Origin: Methanolinea sp. UBA275
Lineage (GTDB): Archaea > Halobacteriota > Methanomicrobia > Methanomicrobiales > Methanospirillaceae
Direction: 5' to 3'
NCBI GenBank assembly: GCA_002506105.1
Contig: DAWU01000023.1
Location: 1-30,577 of the forward strand
Length of the DNA stretch: 30,577 nt
Below, in pieces: positions 16,559-23,423 of this stretch. How positions within the stretch are numbered: the first letter of the stretch is position 1; each line of letters opens with the position of its first letter. Below the pieces are notes generated by a model. That model did no database searches. It saw only the letters and a program-made list of their open reading frames with translations, and had not been told where the DNA came from. The translations under genes and the position numbers were made by a program.

Positions 16559-16582
16559 GGGACATTCGCCCTTCCCTTTTTT
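16557..16582 (+). terminator. Terminator after the 108-residue gene
   Basis: AAGGG and CCCTT form a short stem starting at the stop codon, and a run of six T follows at 16577-16582. This suits archaeal U-tract termination. Confidence 0.5.
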
Positions 16583-16652
16583 GTCTGTAACCTGCCCTGG
16601 CGGCCTCCTGCACCGGTGGAATTCATGCAAAGACCATGATAAGGCATAAACC

Positions 16653-16660
16653 TTTATTTT
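16653..16660 (+). promoter_or_regulatory. TATA-like box for the lipoprotein gene
   Basis: TTTATTTT lies about 40 bases before the ATG at 16695, and GAGG sits about 11 bases before that ATG. A leader of about 15 bases is predicted. Confidence 0.35.
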
Positions 16661-16694
16661 CCCGGAGATAACTCTCTTTGAGGCTGTTTTTCGC

Positions 16695-17183
16695 ATGAAA
16701 AAGTCATCTCTGCCCAGCATACCGCCGGCACCTTGGGGACTGAGTCTTGGTAGGACAGGGATTTATACCGTCCTTATCCTTTTCCTCCTCCTCTTTTTTG
16801 CAGGGTGCACTGAGGACAATACTCCCTCCACTGAGGTCCCCCAACCTCCCGGGGTGCTGGTTGACTACCAGAGAACCGGGGGGATTGCAGGGGTATCTGA
16901 TCACATAGTGGTTTTCAGTGACGGGCAGGTCGTCTATTCTACCCGACAGGGATCGGGGGCCTATATTCTCTCTCCTGGAGATCTTGATATTCTCAGGGGA
17001 TTGATCCGTGATGCAGACATCCCATCACTGAAAGATGAATATCCCGCGCCTCAACCCGGAGCTGATTACTTTACCTACACTCTGGTCGTTGGAAACCGCA
17101 CGATAACCACAGAGACAACAGGTATACCAGAACCCCTGTCGCCTGTGATCATCACCCTTGATGGGTTGATCAGTACCAGGTGA
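16695..17183 (+). CDS. Small secreted lipoprotein of unknown function
   Basis: The product has 162 residues. A hydrophobic stretch YTVLILFLLLFFAGC ends in a lipobox with Cys 38, so the mature protein is probably anchored to the outside of the membrane by lipid at that cysteine. The leader before the hydrophobic core is long (about 22 residues) and basic. The mature part has a strand-rich pattern (DHIVVFSDGQVVYST, then GDLDILRGLI, then YFTYTLVVGNRTITTE). It resembles hypothetical proteins with the layout strand, DG-turn, L-x-x-L helix and TYT strand, whose function is unknown to me. One NRT glycosylation sequon lies near the C-terminus. It stands alone with its own promoter. Confidence 0.8.
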   Translation: MKKSSLPSIPPAPWGLSLGRTGIYTVLILFLLLFFAGCTEDNTPSTEVPQPPGVLVDYQRTGGIAGVSDHIVVFSDGQVVYSTRQGSGAYILSPGDLDILRGLIRDADIPSLKDEYPAPQPGADYFTYTLVVGNRTITTETTGIPEPLSPVIITLDGLISTR

Positions 17184-17321
17184 TATACCCCTCATCAATG
17201 TCCTCAAAACAGGGTTGTGGATCTCTGGAATACACCCCTGGGAAAAATTCCCGGGCGCCATACCTTACCGGTCTTTTAGGTCAATTCTCTCCATTTCTCT
17301 GGTTCAGGATAGATATCCCGT

Positions 17322-17513
17322 TTAAAGTTCGGTCATCCAGCGGGCATCATACCTGGCTCCGCATTCCGGGCATATCAACAACACGCGGAAGTGCTGGCGG
17401 CCGGCGGCTATGCGTACGAGCGATATATGGAATCCCCTGTCATATCCGCATTTCTGGCACTGTTTGAACTCGTCACTGATCGCAACATGAATGATATCAC
17501 CTGATACAGTCAT
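17322..17513 (-). CDS. Small zinc-ribbon protein
   Basis: The product is 63 residues from the ATG at 17513 (a TTG at 17537 would add eight). Two CxxC pairs, CQKCG near residue 19 and CPECG near 48, with a strand-rich segment between, fit a single zinc ribbon. It ends YDARWMTEL. No other domain is present. Such proteins often bind nucleic acid or act as adaptors; the role here is unknown. It lies 127 bases downstream of nifB on the same strand, with a T-run between them, so it may be transcribed separately. An AT-rich segment ATCATTTTTC just upstream may be its promoter. Confidence 0.6.
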   Translation of the reverse strand: MTVSGDIIHVAISDEFKQCQKCGYDRGFHISLVRIAAGRQHFRVLLICPECGARYDARWMTEL

Positions 17514-17603
17514 GATGCTCTGTCTTGCGGGTGACAAGAAAAATGATCACTAAACCGGGATGGAAAATAGTAAGGTGAGATGCTTCCCGTCATCAGAAAT
17601 ACC

Positions 17604-17626
17604 GGGCACAGGTGTGCCGGAAAAAA
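17604..17626 (-). terminator. U-tract and hairpin downstream of nifB
   Basis: On the minus strand a run of six T (complement of 17621-17626) lies 15 bases after the nifB stop codon. A short stem GGCACA/TGTGCC follows. The U-tract alone may terminate in archaea. Confidence 0.3.
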
Positions 17627-17640
17627 GGGAACTGAAGGTC

Positions 17641-18534
17641 TCACGAAGAGTACAGGCAGCCCTGCACATCCTGGCCCAATTTTCCTATTGCATCCGCCCG
17701 GCAACGCTGGCAGTGCCTCATCTGGCGGACGAATGGTGCACATGCATCCTGCATCTTTCTCTTCATTTCCGGGGTAGGCGGAGTGATATGGGAGAACCTG
17801 TATTGGGCGATCAGCGGGATGACATTGAAGTTGTATACTCCCATCTCTCCCACCTTTTTCGCAATTTCCGGGATATGATCCTCATTTATCCCGGGTATAT
17901 ACACAGTATTGATCTTCACAATCATCTTCCGTTCAACCGCCATACGGATCCCTTCAAGCTGGTTCTCAAGGAGGATCTTCGCGCCTTCTACACCTTCATA
18001 GCGCTTCCCCTTGTAATTGATGAACTGGTATATTTTTGCCCCGATCTCGGGGTCAATGGCATTGAGGGTGACCGTGACGTTCCCGACATCATATTTCTGC
18101 AGCAGGTCTATCTTCTCAGGGAGGAGAAGGCCATTGGTGCTGATGCACTTAATCACATTCGGAAATTCCTCCTTCAACACCCTCAATGTTTCAAAAGTGT
18201 CTTCATTCGCAAGGGGTTCTCCGGGCCCTGCAATCCCTATGACCTTGATATAGGGAAATTTCTGCAGGGCATCACGCACCAGCCCGATCGCTTCCTTTGC
18301 ATTGAGAACTTTTGAAGCCACACCGGGACGGCTCTCGTTCACGCAGTCAAAATCCCTGATACAATAGTTGCACTGGATATTGCATTTCGGTGCGACGGGT
18401 ACATGGCATCGGCCGAATGCGTGGCAGGCCTTCTCAGAGAAGCAGGGGTGCTCCTGGATTTTGCGGAGCTGCTCGGGGTCCCATTGCACCTTTTTCCCTG
18501 CAACGTCGGTTGTCTTGTATTCATTTTCAGTCAT
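17641..18534 (-). CDS. nifB: NifB, nitrogenase cofactor precursor radical SAM enzyme
   Basis: This 297-residue enzyme assembles NifB-co, the carbide-containing Fe-S precursor of the nitrogenase cofactor. The radical SAM motif is CNIQCNYC (CxxxCxxC) followed by DCVNESRPGV, a NifB signature. Extra cysteines for the K1/K2 clusters appear in HPCFSEKACHAFGRCHVPVAP-like N-terminal spacing and in HCQRCRADAIG near the C-terminus. There is no NifX-like C-terminal domain, as in other archaeal NifB proteins. A site GGAG lies about 9 bases before the ATG. No nifHDK genes are in the window, so nifB is separated from the structural genes here. The closest operator candidate is a palindrome CTCAT-GTAA-ATGAG upstream; it does not match the NrpR operators I know. 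Confidence 0.92.
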   Translation of the reverse strand: MTENEYKTTDVAGKKVQWDPEQLRKIQEHPCFSEKACHAFGRCHVPVAPKCNIQCNYCIRDFDCVNESRPGVASKVLNAKEAIGLVRDALQKFPYIKVIGIAGPGEPLANEDTFETLRVLKEEFPNVIKCISTNGLLLPEKIDLLQKYDVGNVTVTLNAIDPEIGAKIYQFINYKGKRYEGVEGAKILLENQLEGIRMAVERKMIVKINTVYIPGINEDHIPEIAKKVGEMGVYNFNVIPLIAQYRFSHITPPTPEMKRKMQDACAPFVRQMRHCQRCRADAIGKLGQDVQGCLYSS

Positions 18535-18568
18535 AACAGTTCTCCATCACCGCCTGTACAGCGCGTGT

Positions 18569-18582
18569 CTCATGTAAATGAG
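18569..18582. promoter_or_regulatory. Palindrome upstream of nifB
   Basis: CTCAT GTAA ATGAG is a perfect 5-bp inverted repeat. It lies between the nifB TATA box (18592-18604) and the start codon, where transcription is expected to begin. This would suit a repressor operator. Confidence 0.35.
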
Positions 18583-18591
18583 GGCTGGCAT

Positions 18592-18604
18592 GTTAAAAAT
18601 AATT
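18592..18604 (-). promoter_or_regulatory. TATA-like box for nifB
   Basis: The minus strand reads AATTATTTTTAAC, about 60-70 bases before the nifB ATG. The predicted transcription start is near 18570, inside the palindrome. Confidence 0.4.
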
Positions 18605-18724
18605 CTATTAGGGTATCTTTTGAGTAAAATCCTTGGAATATGGGGGATTTCACTGATGGATCAGGGCTTTTCAATCCCGCAGGAATTATGACCGAACAGT
18701 ATCATATGGTTGGGTATGAGGCAT

Positions 18725-19300
18725 ATGAAAGGAGGAGAGGACACTTCATCCTGGATCCGCATTGGAGTGTCATTCGCTGCGATTATTCTGATGATTGTCC
18801 TTGCTGCCGGATGTACTTCATCAGGGTCACAGGGGGTTTCCCCGGGAGACACGGTAAGGGTTGCATACCAGATGTCATTCCCCAATGGTCCCGTATTTGA
18901 GACCAGCGAGAACGCAACACCTCTGGTGTTTGTCGTCGGAATGGGCCAAACACTCAAGGGTGTTGACCAGGCCGTCGTTGGAATGATCCCCGGGCAGACG
19001 AAAACCATCATTATACCCCCCGAGGAGGGGTATGGGATCAGAAATGAGAGCATGGTTGGGAATGTTGATACAGAGTTTCTTGTCAAGAAGATGAATGAGC
19101 TTGCGAAGATGGGGCATATGACACGCGTGAACTTCCCAGGTATCGATGATCTTACATACCGCTACCAGCTTCCTGATACTACCGTCGTCTATTATACATT
19201 CACAAATATCACTGAGGAAACAACTACCGTCGATCAGAACCATCCGCTTGCAGGCCGTGAACTAAAAGCCACTATTACCCTTCTCGAAATTGTTGAATGA
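18725..19300 (+). CDS. FKBP-type (SlyD-like) peptidyl-prolyl isomerase lipoprotein
   Basis: The product has 191 residues. A transmembrane signal ends in the lipobox IVLAAGC with Cys 30, so it is an external, membrane-anchored folding factor that isomerises proline bonds. The FKBP fold shows GDTVRVAYQMSFPNG, the TLKGVDQAVVGMIPGQ segment and PPEEGYG. An inserted chaperone-like IF domain follows, with a return to the FKBP strand at NHPLAGRELKATITLLEIVE, as in SlyD. Possible N-glycosylation sequons (NAT, NES, NIT) fit an external location. Starts at 18710 (TTG), 18716 and 18725 are in frame; GAGG precedes 18725. The gene is alone on the plus strand, divergent from nifB. Confidence 0.88.
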   Translation: MKGGEDTSSWIRIGVSFAAIILMIVLAAGCTSSGSQGVSPGDTVRVAYQMSFPNGPVFETSENATPLVFVVGMGQTLKGVDQAVVGMIPGQTKTIIIPPEEGYGIRNESMVGNVDTEFLVKKMNELAKMGHMTRVNFPGIDDLTYRYQLPDTTVVYYTFTNITEETTTVDQNHPLAGRELKATITLLEIVE

Positions 19301-19318
19301 CATGGAATCCCTTGAAAA

Positions 19319-19324
19319 TTTTTT
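19319..19324 (+). terminator. T-run after the FKBP gene
   Basis: A run of six T lies about 20 bases after the stop codon, between ATGGAA and TTCCAT, which can pair. This is a weak candidate for a U-tract terminator. Confidence 0.3.
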
Positions 19325-19626
19325 CCATAGTATACTCAAAGAATAAACAAGGAAAAGCCTGATTGGAAAAAAACGTGTGACCGTTTTGGATGGTAAAGAG
19401 AGAAACTCAATCCAGCTTTATGAAGGATTGCACCGGTGCGGGCCGCCCGATGCGATCCGATACATTTTTTATCACAATGTGATATCTCATTCTGGTGTAC
19501 CGAGAAGCGCCCCGTCAATGAAAGCCTGGAGTACTGCCTATATTGATGCCACCTTGATTGTATAGTGCTTTTTCAGGCAGGCGTCGCCCGCTGAACGGTG
19601 CACCAAAAATTTCATTTCACCTTCAT

Positions 19627-19636
19627 CTATATAAAG
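19627..19636 (+). promoter_or_regulatory. Near-consensus TATA box without an obvious gene
   Basis: CTATATAAAG is close to the archaeal consensus. Transcription would start near 19655. Downstream only a 33-codon frame (ATG at 19675) is present, followed by A- and T-rich sequence, so a short RNA is possible. Confidence 0.4.
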
Positions 19637-19861
19637 GCATTAGTCCAAAGTGGAATATTCAGGTCTCTTTTTGCATGCGTCAGACGTTTTATGACGGAAT
19701 TGCCAAACGGGAGCCTTATGGTTTCGCAAGGGAAAATAACCATGAAATTTCATTTAAATGCAAAAAAAACGAATAATTAATGCTTTTAAATTTTCGTCAA
19801 AAAATCATTCTCTCATCATTTCAAGCGGGATGGTTAGACAGATTTACAAGGGAACGCATAA

Positions 19862-19884
19862 TTGATGAGTATTTTTTTCATCAA
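19862..19884. repeat. Hairpin TTGATGA / TCATCAA
   Basis: A perfect 7-bp stem encloses a 9-base loop rich in T. It lies just upstream of the strong TATA box at 19910. It could end a short transcript from 19655 or bind a regulator. Confidence 0.35.
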
Positions 19885-19909
19885 TATCAGGTGGTGCCGC
19901 ATTCAATTC

Positions 19910-19920
19910 TTTATATATTT
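19910..19920 (+). promoter_or_regulatory. Strong TATA box upstream of short ORF 19950
   Basis: TTTATATATTT is one of the best archaeal TATA boxes in the window. The predicted transcription start is near 19940, about 10 bases before a GTG that opens a 57-codon frame. Confidence 0.5.
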
Positions 19921-19949
19921 TACGGTATCTTGAACGGTCTGGGAATGGG

Positions 19950-20123
19950 GTGGTGGGAATACTTCCTGAAAGCATTGCAGAAGAGGTCCGGATGCACTGT
20001 CAGGGGATGGATGATGCCACTGATAAGGACACCTGCAGGAGAATAGTGATCGCTGTCTTCGATGCTTTGAAGGATACGAGTATGGGCCTGGCCGGATTCG
20101 AACCGGCGACCTCCGCCGTGTAA
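19950..20123 (+). CDS. Possible small protein overlapping tRNA-Val antisense
   Basis: A frame of 57 codons opens with GTG GTG at 19950. The first 45 residues look protein-like (ILPESIAEEVRMHCQGMDD, then CRRIVIAVFDALKDT), with a helical pattern and codon use like neighbouring genes. The last 12 residues (GLAGFEPATSAV) are the complement of the tRNA gene; GFEPATS is a well-known translation artefact of antisense tRNA, so the C-terminus is suspicious. A strong TATA box lies about 35 bases upstream. No ribosome binding site is clear. It may be a real small gene that ends within the tRNA complement, a shortened remnant, or chance. No family is recognised. Confidence 0.3.
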   Translation: MVGILPESIAEEVRMHCQGMDDATDKDTCRRIVIAVFDALKDTSMGLAGFEPATSAV

Positions 20124-20156
20124 GGGCGACGTCATAACCGACTAGACCACAGGCCC
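20083..20156 (-). tRNA. tRNA-Val (anticodon TAC)
   Basis: On the minus strand the acceptor stem pairs GGGCCTG with CAGGCCC, with discriminator A. The D arm contains GTCTAGTCGGTTATGAC. The anticodon stem-loop is TCGCC-CTTACAC-GGCGG with anticodon TAC (reads GTA valine codons). The T arm is GCCGG-TTCGAAT-CCGGC. Length is 74 bases, there is no intron, and the 3' CCA is not encoded. A TATA-like sequence lies about 30-40 bases upstream. Confidence 0.95.
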
Positions 20157-20185
20157 AGGACAGCCAGAAAGTTTCGCCCGTGAGA

Positions 20186-20195
20186 GTATTAAATT
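20186..20195 (-). promoter_or_regulatory. TATA-like box for tRNA-Val
   Basis: The minus strand reads AATTTAATAC about 30-40 bases before the tRNA 5' end, a normal distance for archaeal tRNA promoters. Confidence 0.45.
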
Positions 20196-20391
20196 CATCC
20201 ATCGGAATTCAGATCCCCTTTGGATAATAATAATGGGAAAAATTGAGATTTTTCACAAATCTAGCCCTATACACATCTATATTGAATGGTTGGCATATGA
20301 CCCTATTACCCGGATGAGTCTGCATATAAAGAATATACAACCCACGTGGCGAGCGGCGACTGACCTGAAAATTCGGTGTCCTGAGTGAAAA

Positions 20392-21051
20392 TCAGGGGAG
20401 ATCTTTTCGGAAAATTGCATGAATCTCTTCACGCAGGAATGTTTTCCCACGAATGTGAAGGTCCCAGGAGGTGGCCTTAAGAGAAATCACGGAAAGAAAC
20501 GGATTGAGGGTTAAAATCTCGCTTTTCTGGAAGTAATGAGTAAAGGTTCCGTCTCCCCTCAGGTAGGTTTTCTCTTCGATCTCTTCGCCTTTTCCCGACC
20601 TGAAATCATTCACGGAAAACACACGGAAGATGACATTGCCTCCACTCCTGACAACCCGTCCTGCTTCCTTGCACATTGCCTTTCTTCCCTGTAGGACGGC
20701 ATGTCCGAGGACATGGGAGAGAAGCACCGTATCAAAAGATGAATCAGAAAAAGGCAGGTGGACAGCATCAGCACATACAAGTGTGACGTTTTTGGCTCCC
20801 TGGAGTGTATGGGAACACAGGCGGAGAGCCGCAAGGGAAAAATCGAGGCCGGTAAGCATGGGGCCAGTCTCTTCATCCACGAAGGATGATGTTTTCAAAC
20901 CGGACAGTGTACCCAGAGTCTTTCCATCACCGCACCCAATCTCAAGGATACGGCCGCGTTCAGAAATTGAAGGCAGCCAGGAAGAAAAACCAGCCCAGCG
21001 TCGCCCTCTCATTGAATAATCCCGGTTCCAGGCGTCCCGTGGTGCTTCCAT
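20392..21051 (-). CDS. Class I SAM-dependent methyltransferase
   Basis: The product has 219 residues with a Rossmann-type methyltransferase fold. Motif I is ILEIGCGDGKTLG (35-47), an acidic end of strand 2 lies in GLDFSLAAL, motif II is CADAVHLPFSDSSFDTVLLSHVLGH, and later GRVVRSGGNVIFRVF is the post-II strand. This is the UbiE/Coq5-like Methyltransf_11 layout; the substrate cannot be told. The N-terminal segment WNRDYSMRGRRWAG is typical of small-molecule methyltransferases. The ATG at 21051 has no Shine-Dalgarno site, and CCATAATACC about 29 bases upstream suggests a leaderless transcript. It lies downstream of mch but behind a strong terminator, so it is an independent unit. Confidence 0.85.
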   Translation of the reverse strand: MEAPRDAWNRDYSMRGRRWAGFSSWLPSISERGRILEIGCGDGKTLGTLSGLKTSSFVDEETGPMLTGLDFSLAALRLCSHTLQGAKNVTLVCADAVHLPFSDSSFDTVLLSHVLGHAVLQGRKAMCKEAGRVVRSGGNVIFRVFSVNDFRSGKGEEIEEKTYLRGDGTFTHYFQKSEILTLNPFLSVISLKATSWDLHIRGKTFLREEIHAIFRKDLP

Positions 21052-21075
21052 TTTTACCGATTATCCCCCTATGAG

Positions 21076-21085
21076 GGTATTATGG
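21076..21085 (-). promoter_or_regulatory. TATA-like box for the methyltransferase gene
   Basis: The minus strand reads CCATAATACC, centred about 29 bases before the ATG at 21051. The position fits a leaderless mRNA. Confidence 0.4.
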
Positions 21086-21176
21086 TATCACCCGGAAAAA
21101 AATTGGGGTTCTTTCCGGAATGAGCCTGGGATGCAGGAATACCCGACGACCTGAAAAATACAGAGCGATAGGAAAG

Positions 21177-21201
21177 AAAAAGCCCGCAGGGGGTTGCGGG
21201 C
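21177..21201 (-). terminator. Terminator of mch
   Basis: On the minus strand GCCCGCA and TGCGGGC form a perfect 7-bp stem around a 6-base loop, followed directly by TTTTT. This is the clearest intrinsic-type terminator in the window and lies about 20 bases after the mch stop codon. Confidence 0.8.
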
Positions 21202-21222
21202 ATTCTTGCATGTAAGATCGAA

Positions 21223-22167
21223 TCAGGTAAGCCCAAAGGACTTGAGCGTCACATTGGGATTGACTGCGCCGCAATGATATACGACACCCTCTGACATTTC
21301 GTTGATCACCACTTCGGCGGGGGAGAAGAGTGAAGTATCGATCTTGTAGAAATCATACCCCGCCTCCTTGAAGATCTCGTTGAAAGGCTTTCCATATCCC
21401 TTTGATTTGTTGCTCGGGATCTTCTCGAGGTAATCTTTGATCTCCGGGGCTTTCATGGTAAGCATGATCCTCCCATGGTAGATAGTGGCATCATTCGTCA
21501 CGCCCATGGCCATTTTCGGACCTCTTACGGGGGGAAGCGGTGCGCACCCAAATGCCGCTGTTATCTTCCTTGTATCGAAGTGAAGTTCGTTCAGCTTGTA
21601 AATGGCAGTCTCCACACATCGTCCGGCAACCTGGATGGAGCCCACGATCGACGACGTGGGTGCCACAACCGCACATACATTTCCCACATCGATATGGCAG
21701 TCCTCGGCGATCTTTTCCATGACCTCGCCGTTGGGAAGGTGGTCGCTCTCAAGCGCTATCACTGCAGAATCAAAGTCATCCTCGTACCCTATCACCTCAT
21801 ACGTGTGCTTGGGTTTGAGGGAAAGAGCTCTTGCCGGCCCACTCCCCATGGCAAAGTAATTGTTGTGCTTGATTGTCCATCCTGCTTTCTGGGCACCGAG
21901 GCATGAGATGGAGGGAAAATCGGTGAAGACATCGATGAAAGGAAGGGGGAAATCCAAAATATTTGCCATTCTGAAGTTGACTTCTCCCAGCCCTCCCATG
22001 CAGATCTCGGTGAAAGCACGCCCTGCAGCATAACCGCCACGGGTGCTTACCCCGCAATCGATGATCCGGGCGCCATTATCGAGTTCATGGTATGCAGCGT
22101 TGAATTCTTCGGCGTATTCCGCCAGGTTTTCAAAAATTTCAAGGGCAAGTTCGTTAACACTGAGCAC
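21223..22167 (-). CDS. mch: Methenyl-tetrahydromethanopterin cyclohydrolase
   Basis: This cytoplasmic enzyme interconverts 5-formyl- and 5,10-methenyl-tetrahydromethanopterin in the core C1 pathway of methanogenesis. The sequence shows the family hallmarks: DNGARIIDCGVSTRGGY, GLGEVNF, SISCLGAQKAGW, the GSGPARAL loop and APLPPVRGPKMAMGVTND. Length from the GTG at 22167 is 314 residues, normal for the family. The frame extends to ATGs at 22188 and 22197. The GTG is preferred because LSVNELALEI matches the usual N-terminus and a G-rich site (AGGGGGT) lies 7 bases before it. Promoter and palindrome lie just upstream; the strong terminator follows. Confidence 0.95.
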   Translation of the reverse strand: MLSVNELALEIFENLAEYAEEFNAAYHELDNGARIIDCGVSTRGGYAAGRAFTEICMGGLGEVNFRMANILDFPLPFIDVFTDFPSISCLGAQKAGWTIKHNNYFAMGSGPARALSLKPKHTYEVIGYEDDFDSAVIALESDHLPNGEVMEKIAEDCHIDVGNVCAVVAPTSSIVGSIQVAGRCVETAIYKLNELHFDTRKITAAFGCAPLPPVRGPKMAMGVTNDATIYHGRIMLTMKAPEIKDYLEKIPSNKSKGYGKPFNEIFKEAGYDFYKIDTSLFSPAEVVINEMSEGVVYHCGAVNPNVTLKSFGLT

Positions 22168-22206
22168 GTGGAGTACCCCCTTTACCATAGAACACAACTC
22201 TGGAAG

Positions 22207-22221
22207 TGATAAGAGTTATCA
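22207..22221. promoter_or_regulatory. Palindrome at the mch transcription start
   Basis: TGATAA GAG TTATCA is a perfect 6-bp inverted repeat with a 3-base centre. It sits about 10-30 bases downstream of the mch TATA box, over the predicted transcription start. This is a typical site for a repressor. Confidence 0.5.
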
Positions 22222-22229
22222 AATGATCG

Positions 22230-22239
22230 TTTTATAAAA
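22230..22239 (-). promoter_or_regulatory. TATA box for mch
   Basis: TTTTATAAAA reads the same on both strands. On the minus strand a run of seven T just before it may also end the orc1/cdc6 transcript. The expected start is near 22207, giving a leader of about 40 bases. Confidence 0.6.
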
Positions 22240-22244
22240 AAAGA

Positions 22245-23369
22245 TCAGGAGAGATATTCCAGAATTTTTGCGGGGTCGTAACGGAGACTGATCACCCTGG
22301 TACGGCCTTTCCCTTCCCTGTATTCGAGGTTCACAAGCCTCATTGCATCGAATTTTTTTACGATCTCATAGAAACGGGTGTAACCAAGCGCAGATCCTTC
22401 TTTTACAGTTTTATAGACCTCTCCTGCGTTCATCTCTCCGCCCGTTCTCGCATGGGTTGCAAGGATACCAAGCAGCGCTTTCTCCTCGGCCTTCAGTGTC
22501 TTTACGGAGTAAGAAAGGTGAAGGTAGCGTGAAACAGTGTATGCGCTGCAGATGTCTTCCCTCTCGATAGCCCTGCTTGCCCTCTTCTCCGCATTCAGGG
22601 TGGCGCGTTTCAGCAGGTCAACTCCTACCCTCAGGTCGCCGCTCTTCTGCGTCTGTTCAACCACGAGATCGAACATTGCCTGGGAGAGACAGCCGGGATA
22701 GAGGCCCTGCATCACTCTTTCGCCAATAATTGTTCTCGATTCCTCCAATGTATACGGCGGGAAGTATATCTCTGTCGGGCGAAAGACCGAGGATACCCGT
22801 GCATCCACTTCTTTTCCCATATCCACGTCCATATCACTCACTATCACGATCACACCTACCCTGGTGCCGGGATACGCTTCGTGTGAACGAAGAAGAGTGT
22901 AGAGGACTTTGTTAATCTCGTTCTCGTACAGGAGATAGTTCGCATCGTCGAGCGCGATTAAAAGAACCTGCTCCTCCTTTGCAAGGATTCTCGCTATCGC
23001 ATCAAAGACCTGCTTGAACGAGGTGCCGGACGCCGGAGGAAGGTGACCCGAGAGCTTACGATATATCTGGGAGAAGATCGCGAATTTGGTATTGTCAATC
23101 TGGCAGTTGATATGGATGGGTACAAGTTTTTTCGTGGTCTCCTCGATCTCATTGAACAGTTTCTTGACGCTTGTGGTCTTGCCAGTCCCGGGAAGCCCCC
23201 TGCATATGGTGTTGAGTGGTCTTCCCCCACGCAATCCGGGTCGTATCTGGAAAGCCAGTTCCCGCATCTGGTTTTCGCGGAAGTTGAACTGTTCGGGGAC
23301 GTAATCGATCTCGAAGACTTCCGGGTCACGAAAGAGGGTCTCATCCCACATAAGGAGGTTCTTCTTCAC
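22245..23369 (-). CDS. cdc6: Orc1/Cdc6-type replication initiator
   Basis: The product has 374 residues and is an AAA+ ATPase that binds origin DNA and loads MCM helicase. Walker A is GLPGTGKTT (58-66). The Walker B region LLIALDD (141-142) has Asp-Asp rather than Asp-Glu. The sensor-2/lid region holds GDLRVGVDLLKRA, and a C-terminal winged helix covers about 290-374 (GYTRFYEIVKKFDAMRLV). The start is GTG at 23369, with GGGGAG six bases upstream. A TATA box in the 3' end of the upstream gene suggests an internal promoter. An origin would be expected near one of the orc1/cdc6 genes; only a single origin-box-like sequence was seen nearby. Confidence 0.93.
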   Translation of the reverse strand: MKKNLLMWDETLFRDPEVFEIDYVPEQFNFRENQMRELAFQIRPGLRGGRPLNTICRGLPGTGKTTSVKKLFNEIEETTKKLVPIHINCQIDNTKFAIFSQIYRKLSGHLPPASGTSFKQVFDAIARILAKEEQVLLIALDDANYLLYENEINKVLYTLLRSHEAYPGTRVGVIVIVSDMDVDMGKEVDARVSSVFRPTEIYFPPYTLEESRTIIGERVMQGLYPGCLSQAMFDLVVEQTQKSGDLRVGVDLLKRATLNAEKRASRAIEREDICSAYTVSRYLHLSYSVKTLKAEEKALLGILATHARTGGEMNAGEVYKTVKEGSALGYTRFYEIVKKFDAMRLVNLEYREGKGRTRVISLRYDPAKILEYLS

Positions 23370-23413
23370 GTGCTCTCCCCACCGTGTATCTTCTCAACCA
23401 CTCGTTTCACCAC

Positions 23414-23423
23414 AATTTATACC
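23414..23423 (-). promoter_or_regulatory. TATA box for orc1/cdc6
   Basis: The minus strand reads GGTATAAATT, preceded by purine-rich AAAGAA resembling a BRE. It overlaps the stop region of the upstream zinc-ribbon gene. A leader of about 25 bases with a ribosome binding site is predicted. Confidence 0.55.

Larger units (their letters stand above)
19301..20082. other. Gene-poor, partly AT-rich gap with strong TATA boxes
   Basis: About 780 bases lack a convincing long gene. The stretch 19560-19930 is more AT-rich than its surroundings. It holds two near-consensus TATA boxes (19627-19636 and 19910-19920), a hairpin TTGATGA/TCATCAA at 19862-19884 with a T-run in its loop, and a possible short ORF from 19950. 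Frames of 60-73 codons exist here but show no domain, no ribosome binding site and no resemblance to anything I know. Small RNAs or decayed sequence are possible. Confidence 0.5.

Noticed and set aside
17236..17256. GGGAAAAATTCCC hairpin after the lipoprotein gene
   Set aside because: There is no T-run after it, and it is about 55 bases past the stop codon, so it was not called as a terminator.
17560..18315. 251-codon plus-strand frame
   Set aside because: It is antisense to nifB, which carries the radical SAM cysteines.
19377..19565. 62-codon plus-strand frame after the FKBP gene
   Set aside because: It has no domain, no ribosome binding site and an unnatural composition.
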